DNA of 12,630 nt from Bacteroidales bacterium. GTDB lineage: Bacteria > Bacteroidota > Bacteroidia > Bacteroidales > UBA932. Of the stretch, positions 1-7,879 are shown piece by piece. A program made the translations under genes and the position numbers. The DNA is taken from assembly GCA_024683255.1 (NCBI GenBank), contig JAIKYL010000092.1:1-12630 (forward strand). The letters run 5' to 3'. The notes under the pieces are model-generated. The model worked only from the letters and a program-made list of their open reading frames with translations, did not search any database and was not told where the DNA came from. How positions within the stretch are numbered: position 1 is the first letter of the stretch; each line of letters begins with the position of its first letter.

Positions 1-533
1 CCCGCAGGTCGGCCGAAATAGCGCCAGGAGGCCGCTTCCAGCCCCACCACATTCCCGCCGAAAGGGGCGTAGGAGGCATACAGGGCCAGGATTTCCCGCT
101 TGGTATAGCGGAATTCCATCCGTGTGGCCAGCACGGCCTCAATCATCTTCTGCCAGACGGTGCGCTCCCGCTGACGGGAAAGCCGCACCACCTGCATGGT
201 AAGGGTACTGCCGCCGCTAACCACGTGCCCGCTGCGGATGTTGTCAATAAGCGCCCGAACCAGCGAAACGGGATTCACGCCCGGATGCCAGTAAAAATGC
301 CGATCCTCAAAGCGCACAACGGCTTTGGCATAACGGGAAGGCACGGTGTCGCAGGGCGGAAAGCGCCACTGCTGGTCATCGGCAATCCGTGCACCCAGGA
401 GTTCCCCTTCGGCCGAATAAACAACGGTGGAGCAGGGGATATCCTTGAACAGATTCCGCGGCAGACAGAAAAGCCAGCCCAGCAGTAAAACTGCCAGGCT
501 GCCTAATAGTATTCTATGCTTCTGCCTTTTCAA
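1..533 (-). CDS. pbpC: Penicillin-binding protein 1C, N-terminal part (runs off the left edge)
   Basis: The visible 177 codons hold a basic N-terminus (KRQKHR), one hydrophobic anchor (about residues 8-24) and most of a family 51 glycosyltransferase domain, which polymerises lipid II into glycan strands on the periplasmic face of the inner membrane. Diagnostic motifs are FEDRHFYWHPGVNP (71-88 region, catalytic Glu76), SGGSTLTMQ (106-114) and REILALYASYAPFGGN (146-161); the APFGGN form is typical of PBP1C. The transpeptidase and C-terminal domains lie outside the window. The start is a TTG at 531-533, directly after the TAA of the alpha-2-macroglobulin gene and in the same frame. No other start precedes the basic and hydrophobic segment, and the first ATG is at codon 113, inside the catalytic domain. 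The first codons include AGG, AGA, ATA, CTA and TTA. The pairing with alpha-2-macroglobulin matches the yfhM-pbpC arrangement of E. coli. Family assignment is firm; the exact start is likely but unproven. Confidence 0.93.
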   Translation of the reverse strand, partial: MKRQKHRILLGSLAVLLLGWLFCLPRNLFKDIPCSTVVYSAEGELLGARIADDQQWRFPPCDTVPSRYAKAVVRFEDRHFYWHPGVNPVSLVRALIDNIRSGHVVSGGSTLTMQVVRLSRQRERTVWQKMIEAVLATRMEFRYTKREILALYASYAPFGGNVVGLEAASWRYFGRPA

Positions 534-3500
534 TTAACGCGTTACAACGGCCGAACCGGATGCGGTGGAGGCGTTGATGGAAGGCTGGTACATGGCCTCG
601 CACACGATGGCGGGCAGGGCGTAGGTGCCTTCGTAGGCAGCGCGCAGCTGTACGGTGAAGGTCTTCACCTTGCCGGCGGGCAGGCCGAAGAACCAGTTCA
701 CTCTGTCGTCCCGGATGTCCTTGTGGTCGTAGCCGCCTTCATCGCCGGCGCCGCCCATGAGGCGGTCATTCTGGATTTCCCAGCCGGACGGGATGCGGCA
801 GCTAAGTGCCAGGTTTTCAAGGTCGGCACCCTGGGCGGTGTTGTACACCTTAAGGGTGGCGGAGAAGCGCATACCCTGCATCAGAGGGGCGGGGTTCACG
901 GTCCGGCCCTGCTCGTCCTTGTAGGTAACTTCCAGGCGCAGGCCGTTGGAGCGGGCGGGAACCACCTCTCCGGCGGCCGGACGGGAAACCGTTACCAGAG
1001 TTCCGTACAGCAGGCCATCGGCATTGTTCTTCACGGTGATGTTACCGCTGGCGGGTACGGTGGCCACGGAGCCGTTGGAGGCCACGTTGCTGCCGTTCAC
1101 ACTGGCCTTGATGGCCGATGTTCCCACCTTCTCGAACAGGCGGTGGAAGGCGATGGCGGCAAAGGCGCTCTCCTGCGTGGACAGCCAGTTCATCGTTTCC
1201 ACGGAGCCCTGTGCGATGGGCAGGGCGGCAGTGATGCGGCCGGTAAGGGCCAGGGCTTCCAGAGCCACCATCCGATCACGGAAGGAAGTGCCGTAGGTGA
1301 GGTTGTACGGGAGGTATTCCGGGAAGTCGGTGCTCACTTCGTTAATGAGGTCTTCGGCAATCTTAGACTTTCCTGCAAGGGCATAGGCGCTGGCCAGCAT
1401 CCACTTGGCACGGTCGCCGATTCCTTCGGCTTCGCGCAGGCGGTTCATGGCGCTAAGGTTGGCGTTGCCAGTAGCGGCCATGGTGTACAGGCGGTAGCAT
1501 TCATCCAGGTGGGAGAAGGCGTTGTTGCCGGCAATGCGGTATGCCTGGGACATCTTCTTCTGGAAGCTTTCCCAGTTCTTGAGCACGCCCTTGTTCACCT
1601 CAAAGCCGGCCTTGGAGGCCTCCGAGAGGAATTCTCCGGCCATGGAGGTTACCCAGGTATCGGCCTGTTTGGAGCTGCTCCAATAGGCAAAGCCGCCGTC
1701 CGCGGTCTGGCGGGAATAGAGTTTCTCAATGATGCCAGGGATGAGGGTCTTGGCCTCGGCGGCATCCTTCTCTTCCAGCATGGGCATCAGATGCAGCATC
1801 GTGAGGCCCTTGGAGGAAAGCTGTTCGGAGCAGTCATAGGCATAATCCCGCATGGAGATGTACAGGCTGCGGGCGTCCAGGGCCGGGAAGCCGGAGAGCT
1901 GCAGGGTGGAGCCAGCACCGGCATTCAGGGTCTCGGAAGCACCGGCGGCCAGCTGAAAGTTCTTAACCGTGGCAATCTCCGGATTGGGGTTCTGGATGGT
2001 GAGAGCGATGGTTTCCGTGGCCTTGTGACCGGCACCGGAAGCATCGATGGTAACGTGCGTCACACCTTCGCCGGTGGCCTTGAGGCCGAAGGAGACCAGC
2101 TGGTCACCCTTCTCCGGGAAGGAAACGGTCTTGGAGGACTCGCCAACAACATTGGCGGGGCCGTCCACGGTAATCTTCACGTTGGCGCTCTTTACGCCGT
2201 CTTCCATGGCAAACACGTTCACCGGAACGGTTACTTCTTCGCCGTTACCCAGGATGCGCGGCAGGGTGGTCACCACCATGAGCGGGCTCTGCACCGGCAC
2301 GGTGGCGTCCGTGGAACCGTAGGCACCGTCATGACCGGCCACCACCATCACTCTCACGCTACCCACGTACTGCGGGAGCTGGAGCTTGATCTCGTCGGTA
2401 CCCTTGGTGAGGGTGCGAGGGGCCTGGAACAGCACAACGGGGTTGAAGCGGTTGTCCTTGCGGGCGGCCACCAGGTTCTCCTGGTCACCGCCGATGGCAG
2501 CCAGCGGAGAGAACTTGCCGCTGAAGGCGCCGATGACCTTGTCGTAGAGATCCCAGGTCTTCACGCCCAGGGCTTCGTCCTTGTACATCACGCTCCAGGG
2601 GTTGGGAGTCTTGTAAGCAGTGAGATCCAGCAGACCCTCGTCCACAATGGCCAGGGTGTAGGTCATGGGCTTGCCGCTCTTCTCGCTAATCTTCACGGTG
2701 AAGGCTTCCTCGGGATGCAGCACGTCCGGCATCTTGATCACGGGCTCCAGATGGGAGTCCGGATTCTCCACTTTCACCTTCTGGACGCCGTACAGGCGCA
2801 GCGGGAGGTCATTCACCGTGGAGCCGTAAGGCTGCAGGAGGGTAATGTGCACATAGAAGTTGGGAGACATCTCCGGCTGGATATCAAACTTGTAGGGAGT
2901 ATCCTTGTCGCCGGTGGAGACCCATTCCCTGCGGATTACGCCGCTGGCGTTCTCCAGGGAAACCAGGGCCTGTCCGCCCGGGGCTGCGGGAATGTAAACG
3001 GTGGCCTTCTCGCCGGCCTTGTAGGAAGGCTTGTCGGTGGAGAAGGTGAGCATCGTAAGGGACTGCGGATCCTGACGCCCGGCACGGCCGCGGAAGTCCG
3101 GCCAGTCGAAGGTGAAGAATTCACCGGTCACATGGCCGCTGGAAAGGTCGCGGGCCAGCACCAGATATCGGCCCCAGTTGGGATATTCCTCGCGGATCAC
3201 GAAGGAGGCGTCCTTGTCTCCGCTGCTGGTAACGGTGCCGCCGGTGAGCTTCTGGACGGAATTGCCGTTCACATAGGAATCCAGGTCTCCGCCGGGGTTG
3301 TCCCACCACCAGCTCCAGCCCACCTTGTACACGGCGTACTCAATCTTGTGGCCGCGTACACGCTTGCCGGAGGCATCCACAACGGCCAGGTTCACGGTCT
3401 GGTCCTTGTCGGTCTCCAGGTAATAGTTGTCGCTCTCCGGGAGCTTGATGCCCACATAGGAGCTGTACGGGGAGTAGGGCAGGGTCTCGGTGGTGAAGCT

Positions 3501-5705
3501 TTCGTCACCGCCGGGTTCCATGACGGAAGTCACAATAAAGGCGCTGAGCATGCCCGGGGCACCTTCTGCGGCGGGCAGATCCACCTGTACGGAAGCTTCA
3601 CCGCTGCCGGAAAGCCTGGAGTTGTACAGGACGTACTCCGCGTTGGAGAAGTTGGACGAAGGATCGTTGAAGGTATACTTCTCAAAGCCTGCGAACGGGG
3701 CGCCGGACAGCTTGCGGAGGGTCATTTCGGCCCGTACGGGGCAATCAGCAGCCACGCCGCCGGCCAGCCAGTCAGCCGCGGTGCGAACGGTAACGCGTTC
3801 ACCTGCATTAAGGACGTCTGCCCAGCGGGTGTTGATCTTGAGGCGGTTGGGCTTCACGGTCTCCACGTGGAGGGTCTTGTAGAAGGTATTGCCGCCCACC
3901 TTGAAGTATGCATTCCAGTAACCGGTGGGATCATCGGCCTTGGTGGGGATGCTATAGCTGTAGAAGCCGTCCTTGCCGCTGCGCACCATGCGGGTGTGGA
4001 ACTGGCCTTCCGGGGTGTAGAGTTCCAGGGTGGCCGGGTGGCCTTCCGGCAGGTTGTGGCCCTTGTCGGAAAGGAGCATGGTCACGTGGAGGGTGTCGCC
4101 GGGACGCCATACGCCGCGCTCGCCGTAGATGAAGGACTTGATGCCCTGCTGGAGCACTTCGCCGCCCACGTCAAAGCGGCTGAGGGAACGCTCCGCGCCG
4201 CTGGAGATCTTAAGGTAGCCGATGGAGCCGCCGTGCTTGGCCACTACGGCAAACGGCTTGTGCGGCAGGGTGGCTTCGGCCAGACCCTTGCCGTCCGTCT
4301 TCACCTTGGCAATCTCCTGGAGCTGATAGTCATACACTTCCAGGTTCACGCCGGAGAGGGGCTTGGCGGTGAGGAGGTCCGTGGCGGCCAGCCAGAGCTT
4401 GTCGCCGTCGGCATATTCGGCCATGAGGCCGATGTCGGAGGCCAGCAGCTGTACGGACGGGAAGCGGTCGCTGTCCATATAGAAGGACGGCTTCTCCGGG
4501 TTGTTGGAGTCTTCCCAGTCGTAGTTTTCCCAGTCGTAGTCGTTCTCCCAGTAGTAGGAGCTCTGGGTGTCCCAGACGTCGTCATCGGCCTTGGAAGGGG
4601 CTCCGGTGGGGCCGCCCAGGGTGCGCATGGGATCCTTGCCGCCATAGAGGCTCTGGTCCAGGCGGAAGCTCAGGCGGATGCGGTAGATGGCGCCCGGCTC
4701 CTTCTTTATCATGTTGCTGAGGTCAATGCTGTGCTCGTGCCACTGGTGGAGGTCCTTGGAGGCGTCCAGGGCCACGTCGCCCTTCCACACCAGGCGGCCG
4801 CTGCGGCGCAGGCTGCCCTCCTCGCCCAGGTCGTTGTCCTGCAGGTACATGAGCACGTTCTTCTCGTAAATCTTCACCACCCTCACTTCCACTGCGCTGA
4901 GGTTCACGGCGCTGAAGGGGAGGATGAGTTTGGATTTGTCCGGGAGGATGTTGCCCTTGAGCGGAATGCTCACGGCAGGCACTTCCTCCGTGCGGGTGAA
5001 GGTGCGTACGAAACTCTCGCCCAGGGTTTCACCTTGGGCGCTCTTGAGGGAGCGGTCCAGGGTGAGGGTGAGGTCTCCGCGGCGGTTCTCGTAGAACACC
5101 TGCAGCAGGGAATCCTGCACCTGCACATAGCTGCGGCCGGCGCCTTCCAGTTCCACCATACCCTTGAGGGTGGCGTTGGAAGGGGTCTTGGAGAACACCA
5201 CGTCAATGCTGGGGGTGTCTCCGGAAACTTCCCGTACCGTTACCACGCGGAAGGGACGTCCGTTGTCCGGTTCCGGCTTCTCCAGGGCCTTGGGCGATGC
5301 GCCGCGGCCTTTCACGGTGAAGCCGAAGTTGAACTGCTTCAGGGCCTCTTCGCTTACCTGGGTAATCTTGTCCAAGTCTATGCTAACGGCATAAGTCTGG
5401 CCCACCTTGAGGGCGCCCTCTTCCGGAACGTAGGTCACGGAAGAAGGAGAGTTCCATCGGACGGTGCCCGGGACGGAGGGGCTGATGTTAAACAGGCCGC
5501 TGGTCTTGCGGGCGGCTTCCTCCACGTCTCCGGTGAAGTCTACCCGGATTACGGCATCATCGGCAATGATACCGCCTGTGTAGGCCTTGATGTACTCGGC
5601 AAAGGCCGTGTCCGGGCTTTCTGCCGCATTCTTTTTGCTGCCGCAGGAGAAGGCGGCAAGAACGGCCGTTACCAGAACGGTCAGTCGCAGAATGTGATGT
5701 TTCAT
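534..5705 (-). CDS. Bacterial alpha-2-macroglobulin lipoprotein with thioester motif
   Basis: This 1,723-residue protein is a YfhM-like bacterial alpha-2-macroglobulin, a periplasmic protease trap. It begins with a lipoprotein signal (MKHHILRL, hydrophobic stretch, AAFSC with lipid Cys21). An MG2-like segment with GERGVWRPGDT lies near residues 520-545, and the central A2M-type segment (FQAPRTLTKGTDEIKLQLP onward) near 1090-1170. The thioester sits in YAYDCSEQLSS, with Cys1292 and Gln1295 in the canonical CxEQ spacing, followed by an alpha-helical thioester domain to about 1540 and a C-terminal beta domain. Cleavage of the bait region by a protease would expose the thioester and couple the protease covalently. 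An acidic, aromatic repeat (WEN/DWE) lies at 384-399. The gene follows the PLP enzyme by 21 nt and precedes pbpC with no gap. ATG at 5703-5705 is preferred; a GTG two codons upstream (5709-5711) is possible. The length is close to E. coli YfhM, which is about 1,650 residues. Confidence 0.95.
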   Translation of the reverse strand: MKHHILRLTVLVTAVLAAFSCGSKKNAAESPDTAFAEYIKAYTGGIIADDAVIRVDFTGDVEEAARKTSGLFNISPSVPGTVRWNSPSSVTYVPEEGALKVGQTYAVSIDLDKITQVSEEALKQFNFGFTVKGRGASPKALEKPEPDNGRPFRVVTVREVSGDTPSIDVVFSKTPSNATLKGMVELEGAGRSYVQVQDSLLQVFYENRRGDLTLTLDRSLKSAQGETLGESFVRTFTRTEEVPAVSIPLKGNILPDKSKLILPFSAVNLSAVEVRVVKIYEKNVLMYLQDNDLGEEGSLRRSGRLVWKGDVALDASKDLHQWHEHSIDLSNMIKKEPGAIYRIRLSFRLDQSLYGGKDPMRTLGGPTGAPSKADDDVWDTQSSYYWENDYDWENYDWEDSNNPEKPSFYMDSDRFPSVQLLASDIGLMAEYADGDKLWLAATDLLTAKPLSGVNLEVYDYQLQEIAKVKTDGKGLAEATLPHKPFAVVAKHGGSIGYLKISSGAERSLSRFDVGGEVLQQGIKSFIYGERGVWRPGDTLHVTMLLSDKGHNLPEGHPATLELYTPEGQFHTRMVRSGKDGFYSYSIPTKADDPTGYWNAYFKVGGNTFYKTLHVETVKPNRLKINTRWADVLNAGERVTVRTAADWLAGGVAADCPVRAEMTLRKLSGAPFAGFEKYTFNDPSSNFSNAEYVLYNSRLSGSGEASVQVDLPAAEGAPGMLSAFIVTSVMEPGGDESFTTETLPYSPYSSYVGIKLPESDNYYLETDKDQTVNLAVVDASGKRVRGHKIEYAVYKVGWSWWWDNPGGDLDSYVNGNSVQKLTGGTVTSSGDKDASFVIREEYPNWGRYLVLARDLSSGHVTGEFFTFDWPDFRGRAGRQDPQSLTMLTFSTDKPSYKAGEKATVYIPAAPGGQALVSLENASGVIRREWVSTGDKDTPYKFDIQPEMSPNFYVHITLLQPYGSTVNDLPLRLYGVQKVKVENPDSHLEPVIKMPDVLHPEEAFTVKISEKSGKPMTYTLAIVDEGLLDLTAYKTPNPWSVMYKDEALGVKTWDLYDKVIGAFSGKFSPLAAIGGDQENLVAARKDNRFNPVVLFQAPRTLTKGTDEIKLQLPQYVGSVRVMVVAGHDGAYGSTDATVPVQSPLMVVTTLPRILGNGEEVTVPVNVFAMEDGVKSANVKITVDGPANVVGESSKTVSFPEKGDQLVSFGLKATGEGVTHVTIDASGAGHKATETIALTIQNPNPEIATVKNFQLAAGASETLNAGAGSTLQLSGFPALDARSLYISMRDYAYDCSEQLSSKGLTMLHLMPMLEEKDAAEAKTLIPGIIEKLYSRQTADGGFAYWSSSKQADTWVTSMAGEFLSEASKAGFEVNKGVLKNWESFQKKMSQAYRIAGNNAFSHLDECYRLYTMAATGNANLSAMNRLREAEGIGDRAKWMLASAYALAGKSKIAEDLINEVSTDFPEYLPYNLTYGTSFRDRMVALEALALTGRITAALPIAQGSVETMNWLSTQESAFAAIAFHRLFEKVGTSAIKASVNGSNVASNGSVATVPASGNITVKNNADGLLYGTLVTVSRPAAGEVVPARSNGLRLEVTYKDEQGRTVNPAPLMQGMRFSATLKVYNTAQGADLENLALSCRIPSGWEIQNDRLMGGAGDEGGYDHKDIRDDRVNWFFGLPAGKVKTFTVQLRAAYEGTYALPAIVCEAMYQPSINASTASGSAVVTR

Positions 5706-5726
5706 ATACACTACTTATTTTAGGTT

Positions 5727-6902
5727 TTAATATTGTTCCACAGTTTCCTTCAGGCGGCGGAGGCCTTCCAGGAGTATGGTGCGGGGGCAGGCGATGTTAA
5801 GCCGCTCGAAACCTTCCCCGGCGGCGCCGTAGATGGTGCCCGTGCTAAGCACCAGTCCGTGCTTCTTGAGCTGCTCCGCAAAACGCTCGCTGAACCCTTC
5901 CAGGGGTTCTCCGGGATGCATCACGCTGCGGCAGTCCAGCCACATGAGGTAGGTGCCCTCCAGGGGCGGGGCGGTGATTCCGGGAAGCTCGTCTTCCAGG
6001 AAGCAATAGACGGTGCGGGCGTTGTGCCAGAGGTATTCCCTCAGCTGGTCCAGCCAGGCTTCCCCCTGGTTGTAGGCGGCCTGCAGGGCCGTTACGCCAA
6101 ACACGTTTACGTCGCAGCACTCATTATCATTAATGGCCCTGTCCATCTTTTTAAGGACTTCCGGGTCCTTGGCAAAGATGTTGGCAATCTGGATGCCGGC
6201 AATGTTGAAGGCCTTGGTGGGGGAGATGCAGGAGACGGAATTGAGTACCAGCGGCTCCGGCAGGGTGGCCCAGGGGGTATAGTCGTGGCCGGGATAAGTG
6301 AGTTCGCAGTGGATCTCATCGGCCACCACAAAGACGTTGTGACGGAGGCAGATTTCTCCCATCTGCACCAGTTCTTCCCGGGTCCAGACGCGTCCGGCGG
6401 GGTTGTGGGGGTTGCACAGGAGAAATACCCGGGCCTGGGAGACCTTGGCCTCAAAGTCTTCCCAGTCAATGCTGTACAGCCCGTTCTCATAATGCAGCGG
6501 ATTCTCCAGCTGGCCACATTTGTTGTTGCGGATGGCGGGGAAGAAGGCGTTGTAGCAGGGGGTCTGCACCAGCACTTTGTCGCCAGGCTGGGTCATGGCC
6601 TTGATGGCGGCGGAATACGCGGCAATAACTCCGGTGGTGGGAACAATATTCTCCCGGCCGATGCCCTCCCAGCCGTGCCGGCGGGAAAACCAGCTGCCGA
6701 TGGCTTTGTAATAAGCATCCGGCACCAGTTCATAGCCGAAGACGCCGTGATCCAGACGCTTCTGCAAAGCTTCTTGGATTTCCGGCGCGATGCGGAAGTC
6801 CATATCGGCCACCCACATGGGGAGGGTGCCCGGGTACAGGTCCCATTTCACGCTCTCGCTGTTCCGGCGGTCCGGACAATTATCAAAGTTGTATTTTGTC
6901 AT
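5727..6902 (-). CDS. MalY/PatB-family PLP-dependent C-S lyase or aminotransferase
   Basis: The 391-residue protein is a fold-type I PLP enzyme of the MalY/PatB family, whose studied members are cystathionine beta-lyases; some also act as regulators. Visible motifs are LPMWVADMDF (27-36), HGVFGY (52-57), LLCNPHNPAGRVW (161-173, Asn167 contacting PLP), VVADEIHCEL (192-201, Asp195 pairing with the pyridine nitrogen), SPTKAFNIAG (227-236, Schiff-base Lys230) and RLNIACPR (367-374, Arg374 binding the substrate carboxylate). The protein is cytosolic, with no signal peptide. The ATG at 6900-6902 overlaps the TGA of the upstream DUF3737 gene as ATGA, which suggests translational coupling. A GTG at 6909-6911 would add three residues but lies inside a dispersed-type repeat, so the ATG is preferred. 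The downstream alpha-2-macroglobulin gene follows after 21 nt. The exact substrate cannot be read from the sequence. Confidence 0.93.
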   Translation of the reverse strand: MTKYNFDNCPDRRNSESVKWDLYPGTLPMWVADMDFRIAPEIQEALQKRLDHGVFGYELVPDAYYKAIGSWFSRRHGWEGIGRENIVPTTGVIAAYSAAIKAMTQPGDKVLVQTPCYNAFFPAIRNNKCGQLENPLHYENGLYSIDWEDFEAKVSQARVFLLCNPHNPAGRVWTREELVQMGEICLRHNVFVVADEIHCELTYPGHDYTPWATLPEPLVLNSVSCISPTKAFNIAGIQIANIFAKDPEVLKKMDRAINDNECCDVNVFGVTALQAAYNQGEAWLDQLREYLWHNARTVYCFLEDELPGITAPPLEGTYLMWLDCRSVMHPGEPLEGFSERFAEQLKKHGLVLSTGTIYGAAGEGFERLNIACPRTILLEGLRRLKETVEQY

Positions 6903-6923
6903 TCTGAGCACAGCGAAGAATCT
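6898..6923 (+). repeat. 26-bp REP-like element at a gene junction (GTCATT-N15-AATCT)
   Basis: The element has ends GTCATT and AATCT around a 15-nt core (CTGAGCACAGCGAAG) and forms an imperfect hairpin: ATTCT pairs with AGAAT, then GC with GC around ACA. It resembles the widespread dispersed repeat of the form GTCATTCTGAGC-n-AGCGAAGAATCT that I know from many bacterial genomes. Its translations (HSEHSEES on one strand, LRMT on the other) are commonly met as spurious peptides at gene ends. A second element with the same ends and length is at 8735-8760. Membership of a repeat family in this genome is inferred. Confidence 0.75.
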
Positions 6924-7762
6924 ATTTTTATTTCACAGTTTCCGGGCGCCTTGATGTTGGCGTCCATGATAATCTGGCCGATGCTCCCGGCTCGGATGCT
7001 CCCGCTGCGGGGGTTCTTCACGGAGTGAATGTGGCCCTGGACGGTGGCCTTCACGGAGCTGTACTCAAAGGCCAGATCCGCGTCCGGCTCGAAGGTGCAG
7101 TTCTCCAGGACCAGATTTTCGCAGTAGCACAGGGGCTGGGTTCCGCCAATGTGGCAGTTCACCAGGCGGAGGTTCTTGGAATACCAGGCCAGGAATTCTC
7201 CCTGGATGCGGGAGTTGTACACGGTCACATTCTCGCTTTCCCAGAAGGCGTCCTTGGTGTCCAGGTTGGCATTCCGGATAATCACGTTCCTGGCATACTG
7301 GAAGGAGTAGTTGCCCTGGAGCTTGAACCCGTCTATGTCAATGTCATGCGTGTGCATGAAGATATAATCGGCCTTTTGGGCCTCTACGCTGCGGAGCACT
7401 ACGCCGTCGCAGTCCCAGAAGGTTTCCAGGGCGTTGGGGAGCTGCACATTCTCCAGATACGTATCCGTGATCCGGCGGAACATCTTGGGGGCTTCCACCA
7501 AAGTATTGTACATCTTGCAGTGGCGGGTGTACCACAGGGCCGCGCGGGCGCCTTCCCGGAAGATGCAGTCCCGGATCACGAATCCGTCACACTCCCAGAA
7601 GGGATACTTCCCGTTAAACTCGCAGTTAACGGCCTCTATGTTAGCGCCTTCCTTGATGGAAGACTCCCCGGGGCCGATTTTTACCCTCTCCAGGTAAAGA
7701 CCGTCCCGACGGGCGTACAGGGGACGTTCGCCCTCAAAATATTGGTCCTTGTAAATTTCCAT
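6899..7762 (-). CDS. DUF3737 family protein, beta-helix-like
   Basis: The 287-residue protein starts MEIYKDQYFEGERPLYARRDG, a form I recognise as typical of the DUF3737 family, whose biochemical role is not known to me. From about residue 40 to 240 it has roughly ten units of 18-21 residues built on the pattern aromatic-x-x-(C/S)-x-(N/D)-hydrophobic-x-hydrophobic-x-(N/D). Examples are FWECDGFVIRDCIF, FWDCDGVVLRSVEA, SFQYARNVIIRNANL, FWESENVTVYNSRI and LCYCENLVLENCTF. The period and alternating hydrophobics suggest a right-handed parallel beta-helix. There is no signal peptide, so it is probably cytosolic. The start at ATG 7760-7762 is chosen by the family N-terminus; an extension to 7825 would run through the promoter. 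The last seven residues (DSSLCSE) and the stop are encoded by the REP-like repeat at 6898-6923 and include a TCA codon otherwise avoided here. It is the first gene of the four-gene minus-strand operon. Confidence 0.85.
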   Translation of the reverse strand: MEIYKDQYFEGERPLYARRDGLYLERVKIGPGESSIKEGANIEAVNCEFNGKYPFWECDGFVIRDCIFREGARAALWYTRHCKMYNTLVEAPKMFRRITDTYLENVQLPNALETFWDCDGVVLRSVEAQKADYIFMHTHDIDIDGFKLQGNYSFQYARNVIIRNANLDTKDAFWESENVTVYNSRIQGEFLAWYSKNLRLVNCHIGGTQPLCYCENLVLENCTFEPDADLAFEYSSVKATVQGHIHSVKNPRSGSIRAGSIGQIIMDANIKAPGNCEIKIDSSLCSE

Positions 7763-7771
7763 ATATAAATA

Positions 7772-7803
7772 CAAAGATAATATTTTTGAAGGGAACTGCC
7801 AAA
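7772..7803 (-). promoter_or_regulatory. Bacteroidetes-type promoter for the DUF3737-PLP enzyme-A2M-pbpC operon
   Basis: Reading on the minus strand, TTTG (7800-7803) is followed after 20 nt by TATCTTTG (7772-7779). This matches the Bacteroidetes primary sigma factor consensus of a -33 TTTG and a -7 TAnnTTTG. The -7 box ends only 9 nt before the ATG of DUF3737, so the transcript would have almost no leader. Confidence 0.7.
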
Positions 7804-7810
7804 GGGGGTG

Positions 7811-7841
7811 TTTGATACATTCCAAAGTTTTTGTACCTTTG
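7811..7841 (+). promoter_or_regulatory. Bacteroidetes-type promoter for the lipocalin-like lipoprotein
   Basis: TTTG (7811-7814), a 19-nt spacer and TACCTTTG (7834-7841) match the Bacteroidetes -33/-7 consensus exactly, with the same spacer length as the rRNA promoter at 12296-12326. Transcription would start near 7847, about 30 nt before the ATG at 7880. It is divergent from the promoter at 7772-7803, with the two -33 boxes only 7 nt apart. Confidence 0.75.
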
Positions 7842-7879
7842 TCAAAATCCGTGAATAAAAATCTTTAAAATAATTGGTT

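Noticed and set aside
4504..4560. Short tandem DNA repeat taken as a possible CRISPR or satellite
   Set aside because: The units are about 15 bp, in frame, and encode the WEN/DWE segment; there are no spacers.
5706..5711. GTG start two codons upstream for the alpha-2-macroglobulin
   Set aside because: The ATG at 5703-5705 begins the signal peptide directly and is the usual start; the GTG remains possible but less likely.
516..5723. Open frame of 1,735 codons on the plus strand, antisense to the alpha-2-macroglobulin gene
   Set aside because: It lies in exact codon register opposite a clear gene. Its openness follows from the lack of TTA, CTA and TCA codons there, and its translation has no recognisable protein features.
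7763..7825. N-terminal extension of DUF3737 to a start at 7825
   Set aside because: It would run through a good promoter match, and the family N-terminus begins at MEIYKDQ (7762).
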